NCBI GenBank assembly: GCA_003104935.1
Contig: PQAE01000007.1
Span: forward strand, 1-47,220
Length of the DNA: 47,220 nucleotides
From: Parcubacteria group bacterium
GTDB lineage: Bacteria > Patescibacteriota > Patescibacteriia > UBA1558 > GWA2-36-10
Reading direction: 5' to 3'
The stretch's first letter is position 1; each line of letters begins with the position of its first letter. Both the position numbers and the translations under genes were made by a program. A model generated the notes under the pieces. It searched no databases, was not told the origin of the DNA, and saw only the letters and a list, made by a program, of their open reading frames with translations. Shown here in pieces: positions 42,930-47,220 of the stretch.

Positions 42930-43700
42930 TTATTGGGCTAAAATTTTATCCCTAATTTTTAATAAATCTTCGTCGCTTAATTTATTGATCTCGTCGGCGC
43001 TGGCATTGGGCTGTACCAGCAAAAACTGCCTGATCTCGGCCGGAGTAGTCGTAGCCGACAAAGCAACGGAATCTAATAAGCCGCTATTTGCTAAGGCGTC
43101 CATCAGTACTACCAGGTCATCATTGGTCAGCTGATCCACTTGCTCTTTAGGGATACCGCTGTCAATCAAAAATTTTCTAAACTCGGCCACTACGGCATCC
43201 TGAAAAGTCAGGGTTGGATCCAAGGTTACGTCTTGGATCACCTCGGCTAACTTGGTCTTGGGCGTAATCAAAGCCAAGAGATTACAATTTTGCCCGCGCG
43301 GGCAAAGCGGATCATCGCCCTTGGTCGCCTCGTCAAAATCGGAATAACCGTCACTGTCCGTATCCGGCAAAAAAATACTAGTGTGGTATTGGTAGAGCTC
43401 CTGATAGTCGGTCAGTCCGTCTTGGTCAGTATCGGTTTTTTTTAGCTGTTCATCGGAAATAGCCTGCTGAGAATTCTGAATCTGATCGGTTATAAAACTA
43501 GGAAGCTTATAACCGACCGCACCGATAATATTGTTATAAATATAAGCCAATCCTAAAACTAATATTACTATCGCCACTAAAATAAAAAACCAGGAACTTT
43601 TTCTCCGGCGCTGTTTGCGAGACCGCCCAAACCTGGCTTCAAAATTGGGATCATAGGTGGCCGAACTGTCTGCTCGACTATTATAAAATTTTTTGTCCAT
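42930..43700 (-). CDS. membrane-anchored EF-hand-like/TSP3 protein
   Basis: A 256-aa protein with a basic cytoplasmic start, one membrane helix (about residues 38-60, WFFILVAIVILVLGLAYIY) and an exported domain. Residues about 108-137 carry two calcium-binding loops of the thrombospondin type 3 or dockerin kind: DTDQDGLTDYQE and DTDSDGYSDFDE. The remaining part is helical with two repeats of an LTNDDLVVLMD / LSDEDLLKIRD type. It is the first gene after the 43723-43751 promoter and ends 6 bases before the giant gene, suggesting that calcium-dependent contacts help organise the surface structure. Confidence 0.8.
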   Translation of the reverse strand: MDKKFYNSRADSSATYDPNFEARFGRSRKQRRRKSSWFFILVAIVILVLGLAYIYNNIIGAVGYKLPSFITDQIQNSQQAISDEQLKKTDTDQDGLTDYQELYQYHTSIFLPDTDSDGYSDFDEATKGDDPLCPRGQNCNLLALITPKTKLAEVIQDVTLDPTLTFQDAVVAEFRKFLIDSGIPKEQVDQLTNDDLVVLMDALANSGLLDSVALSATTTPAEIRQFLLVQPNASADEINKLSDEDLLKIRDKILAQ

Positions 43701-43722
43701 GGATGACCTATAAACTCCCTAT

Positions 43723-43751
43723 ATTATAACATATTTTTATAAAATAACCAA
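43723..43751 (-). promoter_or_regulatory. promoter of the VirB6/giant-protein block
   Basis: Minus-strand TTGGTT (43751-43746), a 17-bp spacer and TATAAT (43728-43723) with an extended TG. The same AAATATGTTATAATATA context is found at the 27031 promoter. Confidence 0.6.
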
Positions 43752-43787
43752 AGGATAAAATAGAAAAAAATAAAAAGCTTTATCCTT
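43751..43787 (-). terminator. inverted repeat, possible terminator of rsmA operon
   Basis: AAGGATAAA and TTTATCCTT form a 9-bp inverted repeat around a 19-base loop that is T-rich on minus. It touches the -35 box of the next promoter, so it could instead be an operator. Confidence 0.35.
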
Positions 43788-43801
43788 GTCCGAAAAAAAG
43801 C

Positions 43802-44638
43802 CTATTTCAACAAAATTTGGACTAAATCTATCCAATTTTTTATTGATAAATTTTCGGCTCTGATGTTTGTGTCCAGCCCCAATTTATCCAGAGCCGCGCT
43901 AACCGTCTCTTTAGTAATATTCTGATCAGTGGCTAAATTATTGCTCAGCTTTTTACGCTTGCCGGCAAAACCGCGACGGATCATCTGCCAGGTAAGTCGC
44001 TCGGCGACTGGATAATTCCAACCATGTAAGGTGTTGATATGCAAAATAGCGGAATCTACCTGGGGTTGAGGATAAAAACTTTCCTTGGACACCAGCGAAA
44101 CCAATTTTGCCCGACCGTAAAAAGCCACCCCCAAAGACAAGAGGCTATTTTTTTTCGGATCGCAAATCCGTTCGGCCACTTCTTTTTGTACTAACAGCGT
44201 GATGCTTTGCGGTTGGGGAGATATTAAAATTAACTGGCTAATTAATTTGCCGGTCAGATAATAAGGAATATTAGCCACCACCTTATACTCGGTAAATTTT
44301 TTTTCCGCCAGTATTTTTTGCCACTGCGCCGAACTTAAAGTCAATATATCCTGCCAATAAACATCCAGATTGCCGGCAACATCCGCTAATTTTGTCAGGG
44401 GCTCACGGAAATTATCCTCCACCTCAAAGGCGACCACGCGGCCAGCCTGATCAACCAGATATTTACTGAGCGCTCCCAAGCCCGGGCCGACTTCCAAAAC
44501 CAAATCTCCCTGACTCAGATTGGCCTGACGACAAATTCTCTTGAGCACGTCTTCGTCCAATAAAAAATTCTGGCCCCGCAATTTATTGGGAGTCAGTTTA
44601 TATTTTTTTATCAAAAAATTTATTTCTGTTTTATTCAT
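43802..44638 (-). CDS. rsmA: 16S rRNA dimethyladenosine transferase RsmA (KsgA)
   Basis: A 278-aa enzyme that dimethylates two adjacent adenines near the 3' end of 16S rRNA during small-subunit assembly. The signature LRGQNFLLDEDVLKRI, the AdoMet motif LVLEVGPGLGALSKYL (near residue 45) and the catalytic VVANIPYYLTGKLI (near 120) are all present, and the C-terminal helical domain is complete (AGKRKKLSNNL). The gene abuts the MFS gene with no gap and is last in the leuS-tsaC-MFS-rsmA series. Confidence 0.95.
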   Translation of the reverse strand: MNKTEINFLIKKYKLTPNKLRGQNFLLDEDVLKRICRQANLSQGDLVLEVGPGLGALSKYLVDQAGRVVAFEVEDNFREPLTKLADVAGNLDVYWQDILTLSSAQWQKILAEKKFTEYKVVANIPYYLTGKLISQLILISPQPQSITLLVQKEVAERICDPKKNSLLSLGVAFYGRAKLVSLVSKESFYPQPQVDSAILHINTLHGWNYPVAERLTWQMIRRGFAGKRKKLSNNLATDQNITKETVSAALDKLGLDTNIRAENLSIKNWIDLVQILLK

Positions 44639-45817
44639 TTATAAAAGCATGTAGAGCAAAGTCATGCCTCCGGCTAAAATAAAAGTCAATTTAAAAGCGA
44701 TGATATCGGCACTAACCAAAAACAGCAGTCCATAAATCACTAATATGGCAAAAAGCTTGCCGATGACCAGGCTCATCTCAAAAAATACTACGCCGCTCAT
44801 CAGATGGTGATGTTTGTCCGCCTGCAGATCCTTGGCATTTTCATAAGTGATGGCAGTCATAGGGATGGTAACCACGTTTTTACCCAACCGCGATAAGCTA
44901 TCCACAAAAAATACGCCGACAGTAGTAGTAATAAATAGACGAATATACCAAGATATGGCATATATAGCGCTACCCAGATAGAGTACGGGACGCTTGTTTT
45001 TATAATCCGTGAGTTTACCGATATAAAAAGTGATAATGGTGGTAACTAAAGTAGCCAGAGCCACGATCAGCCCCAGATCAAACATATTAGTGATAATCAG
45101 AGAAATAAAAATCGGCCAAATAACCAAAACCACCAACTCCTCTCCGTAGCCGGCGTAAGCCAAAAAAGAGCGGCGGTTTTTTCTATTAAATAAATTACGG
45201 TAAGTATCGCCATAAGAAAATAAACTGGGCGCAAACTCTTCGCGGGTAATCAAAGTCGGTATATTGGAAGCCAAAAAAATCACCGAGGCCAAAGTAAACA
45301 GCGCGCCATAACCCCAATTTACTACAATAAAACCGGCAATGGCCGGTCCGATCACATAAACCAAAGAGGTGGCCACCGTCATCGAGCTCAGTTCCCTGCC
45401 CTCTTCGCTGTCATCGGAAAATCTAGCAAAATCGGCATGATAAGCCGGCCAATAAAAAGTCTTCTGGATCGCCAGGATGATCGGGCTTAGGTAAAATAGG
45501 ATAGGATACCGGGCAATAAAGAATAAGGCCAGATAAAAAAGAATAAATAAAATTGTGCCCACAAAAATGCTCATCTCATAACCGTATCTTTTGGCAAACT
45601 TAGCCCCGATGGGCATCAGGAGAAAATAAAAAATATAGGTGATCAGATAAAAAAGCATGATAGACTGCAGGTTGTAGCCGATTTTGTAGAGATAAATGGG
45701 CTCAAAAATCATCACCATGGCCAGCGCCAGATTCACCAGGGTGGTGGAAATAAAAAGTTCGCGCACCTGACGCTTCATCTTATAGGGCAAATAACTTTTG
45801 ATCGCTTGCCATTGCAT
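44639..45817 (-). CDS. major facilitator superfamily transporter
   Basis: A 392-aa protein with about eleven to twelve hydrophobic helices, a cytoplasmic basic loop after the second pair (GAKFAKRYGYEMS) and a central loop near residue 195-210, as in MFS carriers. It begins QWQAIKSYLPYKMKRQVREL. Substrate cannot be told from the sequence. It starts two bases after the tsaC stop and ends one base before rsmA, so it is in the same operon. Confidence 0.82.
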   Translation of the reverse strand: MQWQAIKSYLPYKMKRQVRELFISTTLVNLALAMVMIFEPIYLYKIGYNLQSIMLFYLITYIFYFLLMPIGAKFAKRYGYEMSIFVGTILFILFYLALFFIARYPILFYLSPIILAIQKTFYWPAYHADFARFSDDSEEGRELSSMTVATSLVYVIGPAIAGFIVVNWGYGALFTLASVIFLASNIPTLITREEFAPSLFSYGDTYRNLFNRKNRRSFLAYAGYGEELVVLVIWPIFISLIITNMFDLGLIVALATLVTTIITFYIGKLTDYKNKRPVLYLGSAIYAISWYIRLFITTTVGVFFVDSLSRLGKNVVTIPMTAITYENAKDLQADKHHHLMSGVVFFEMSLVIGKLFAILVIYGLLFLVSADIIAFKLTFILAGGMTLLYMLL

Positions 45818-45819
45818 GA

Positions 45820-46428
45820 CTATATTGTAACTTTTAATTCACCTTGGCGCAAAATCTCCAGTCCGCGTTCGGTGCATTTAATAATGGTAGTCGGGCGGCG
45901 GCGGAGCAGATCTCCGGCGTTGATAAACAAATCCGGCTGGTATTTTTGGTGTTGAAACTGCTTACTGATCTCCCGAGATTTATAGATGTCCCCCTGCCCG
46001 CTCAAATTTGCCGAAGTCGCTACTAGAGGACGGCCCAGATTTAAGGTCAAACTATTGGCAAAGTGGTCCGATGATACCCGCAGGGCCAAAAGTTTGCTAA
46101 AGTGTTTTTGCCAGTGCTGATGCTTAAAGGGCAGAACCAAGGTCAGTGGTCCGGGCCAATACTGCATGGCTAAACTGCGCGCCTGGGGCGATAGCTCACA
46201 GAGATAATTTGCCGCCACCAAATCGGGCACTAATACGGACAGTGGTTTGCCGGCTTCGCGCTTTTTAATCTGATATATTTTTCCCACCGCCGTGGCGTCA
46301 TAATAATCCGCTCCTAAGCCGTAGCAGGTTTCGGTCGGAAAAATTATGGTTCCCCCCTGGCGCAAAATCTCCAGCGCCGACTGCAAAACGGTCACGTAGT
46401 TTTTATCGTTCAATTTTAACTCCCGCAT
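45820..46428 (-). CDS. tsaC: threonylcarbamoyl-AMP synthase (Sua5/YrdC/YciO family)
   Basis: A 202-aa YrdC-fold protein. The N-terminal GGTIIFPTETCYGLGADY, IKKREAGKPLSVLV with the nucleotide-binding Lys/Arg residues, YWPGPLTLVLP and PLVATSANLSGQ are the family hallmarks. TsaC makes threonylcarbamoyl-AMP for the t6A37 modification of ANN-decoding tRNAs. The length matches the short TsaC form without the Sua5 C-terminal domain. It lies two bases after leuS. Confidence 0.93.
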   Translation of the reverse strand: MRELKLNDKNYVTVLQSALEILRQGGTIIFPTETCYGLGADYYDATAVGKIYQIKKREAGKPLSVLVPDLVAANYLCELSPQARSLAMQYWPGPLTLVLPFKHQHWQKHFSKLLALRVSSDHFANSLTLNLGRPLVATSANLSGQGDIYKSREISKQFQHQKYQPDLFINAGDLLRRRPTTIIKCTERGLEILRQGELKVTI

Positions 46429-46430
46429 AT

Positions 46431-47220
46431 TTAATTAGCTACGATACTAATGATTTTATTTTTTACATGTATAAATTTGCGGATTTTTAATCCCTGTAGA
46501 CAGCGTTGTATTTTTTCCTGCGATAAAATTTCTTTTTCCAGTTCTTTACTGGGTGCGGTGTCATAGTCTAATTCTATAGTATCGCGCAATTTACCGTTGA
46601 CTTGGATACCTAAAATAATTTTCTCTTCCTGGGCTAACCGGACATCATACTTTGGCCAGGATTCATAGGCCAGATTATTTTTATGACCCAGCTTTTGCCA
46701 GAGCTCTGCGGACAAGTGCGGCGCCAAGGGTGAAAGTAGTTTGATAAAATCCGCCCACAAGTCCTTGTTTATTTTTTCCTGCTTTTCCAGATGATTAAGC
46801 AGGATCATTAGTTGGGACACGGCGGTATTAAAATGCATCTGCTCAATGTCAGTGGAAACTTTTTTTATGCTTTGGTGCAATAATCGTTCGCTCTCTTTAC
46901 TAGTTTTGACCGCACCGATCTTGTCCGCCAAAGCCCAAATCCGATTTAAAAATCTAAACACCCCGGTTACTCCCTGATCATCCCAGGCGATAGTCTGATC
47001 AAAGGGCCCCATAAACATCTCATAAACCCGCAGAGCATCGGCTCCATATTTGGCCACGATATCATCGGGATTAATCACATTACCCTTGGATTTTGACATC
47101 TTCACTCCGCCCTCAGCTAAAATCAAGCCGTGCGCCGTGCGTTTGGCATAAGGTTCGTCACCGCATTCTTTGGGTATTACGCCGATATCAAATAAAAATT
47201 TGTAAATAAAACGGGAGTAT
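46431..47220 (-). CDS. leuS: leucyl-tRNA synthetase, C-terminal part (partial)
   Basis: The window ends inside the gene. The frame runs open to base 47220, encoding [10 protein letters not shown] and then the class I signature [17 protein letters not shown] with the KMSKS loop. The anticodon-binding helical domain ([19 protein letters not shown]) and the small C-terminal domain ([13 protein letters not shown]) follow. Only about 263 residues, the C-terminal third of a LeuRS, are visible. It charges tRNA-Leu and is the upstream member of the tsaC-MFS-rsmA series. Confidence 0.95.
   Translation of the reverse strand, partial: YSRFIYKFLFDIGVIPKECGDEPYAKRTAHGLILAEGGVKMSKSKGNVINPDDIVAKYGADALRVYEMFMGPFDQTIAWDDQGVTGVFRFLNRIWALADKIGAVKTSKESERLLHQSIKKVSTDIEQMHFNTAVSQLMILLNHLEKQEKINKDLWADFIKLLSPLAPHLSAELWQKLGHKNNLAYESWPKYDVRLAQEEKIILGIQVNGKLRDTIELDYDTAPSKELEKEILSQEKIQRCLQGLKIRKFIHVKNKIISIVAN

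Noticed and set aside
1-47220. CRISPR array
   Set aside because: No regularly spaced short repeats and no cas genes were found. The repeats seen are the DGR repeats and the direct repeats of target genes.

Overview
The window looks like part of a chromosome from a Candidate Phyla Radiation bacterium (Patescibacteria, Parcubacteria-like). The grounds are a PrgI/TraC/VirB4-type secretion locus with very large Cys-rich exported proteins, compact operons with few Shine-Dalgarno sites, a bAvd-type diversity-generating retroelement (DGR), and TGA used as an ordinary stop, which argues against the recoded Gracilibacteria/SR1 lineages. The lineage call is an inference from gene content. No rRNA or marker phylogeny is available here.

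Left accessory region (1-15.9 kb). Positions 399-4986 hold a phage-derived cassette: a ParB-domain DNA methyltransferase, terminase small subunit, terminase large subunit and a large serine recombinase, all on + with overlapping or nearly abutting ends. No capsid or portal gene is visible. A strong promoter at 5095-5123 then leads into the most striking part of the window. This is a transglutaminase-like/von Willebrand A protein (5166-7682) followed by three genes that end in DGR variable regions: a short target (7704-8627), a MoxR/AAA_5-type AAA+ ATPase fused to a target domain (8681-11518), and a second short target (11568-12488). The template repeat lies at 12751-12873, an Avd accessory gene lies on the opposite strand (12885-13265), and the reverse transcriptase is at 13248-14318. 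I count 54 of 55 differences between template and variable regions at template adenines, so this is a textbook A-directed DGR. It diversifies an apparently intracellular ATPase/vWA/transglutaminase system rather than an obvious adhesin. A membrane-anchored thermonuclease-like protein, a candidate structured RNA (about 15500-15680, minus) and tRNA-Ser(GCT) close the region.

Middle and right (16-47 kb). recG is followed by a minus-strand secretion/appendage locus in two blocks. Block 18.9-27.0 kb has a pilin-like protein with a Cys-rich tail, a membrane-anchored beta-propeller-like protein, a membrane protein, a VirB8-like protein, VirB4 ATPase, a TraC-like protein, PrgI and an unknown protein. 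Block 30.5-43.7 kb has an unknown protein, a VirB6/TrbL-like channel protein, a 2822-residue secreted Cys-rich protein and an anchored EF-hand-like/TSP3 protein. Between the blocks sit rpsF-ssb-rpsR-efp and a TRM11-like RNA methylase. The right end is a housekeeping operon, leuS(partial)-tsaC-MFS-rsmA, on minus.

The pieces suggest a host-contact or conjugation-like apparatus encoded in the core. Next to it is an accessory island with a hypervariable, NTP-driven system that may be a conflict or recognition device. That role is inference. The diversification machinery itself is directly visible in the sequence.
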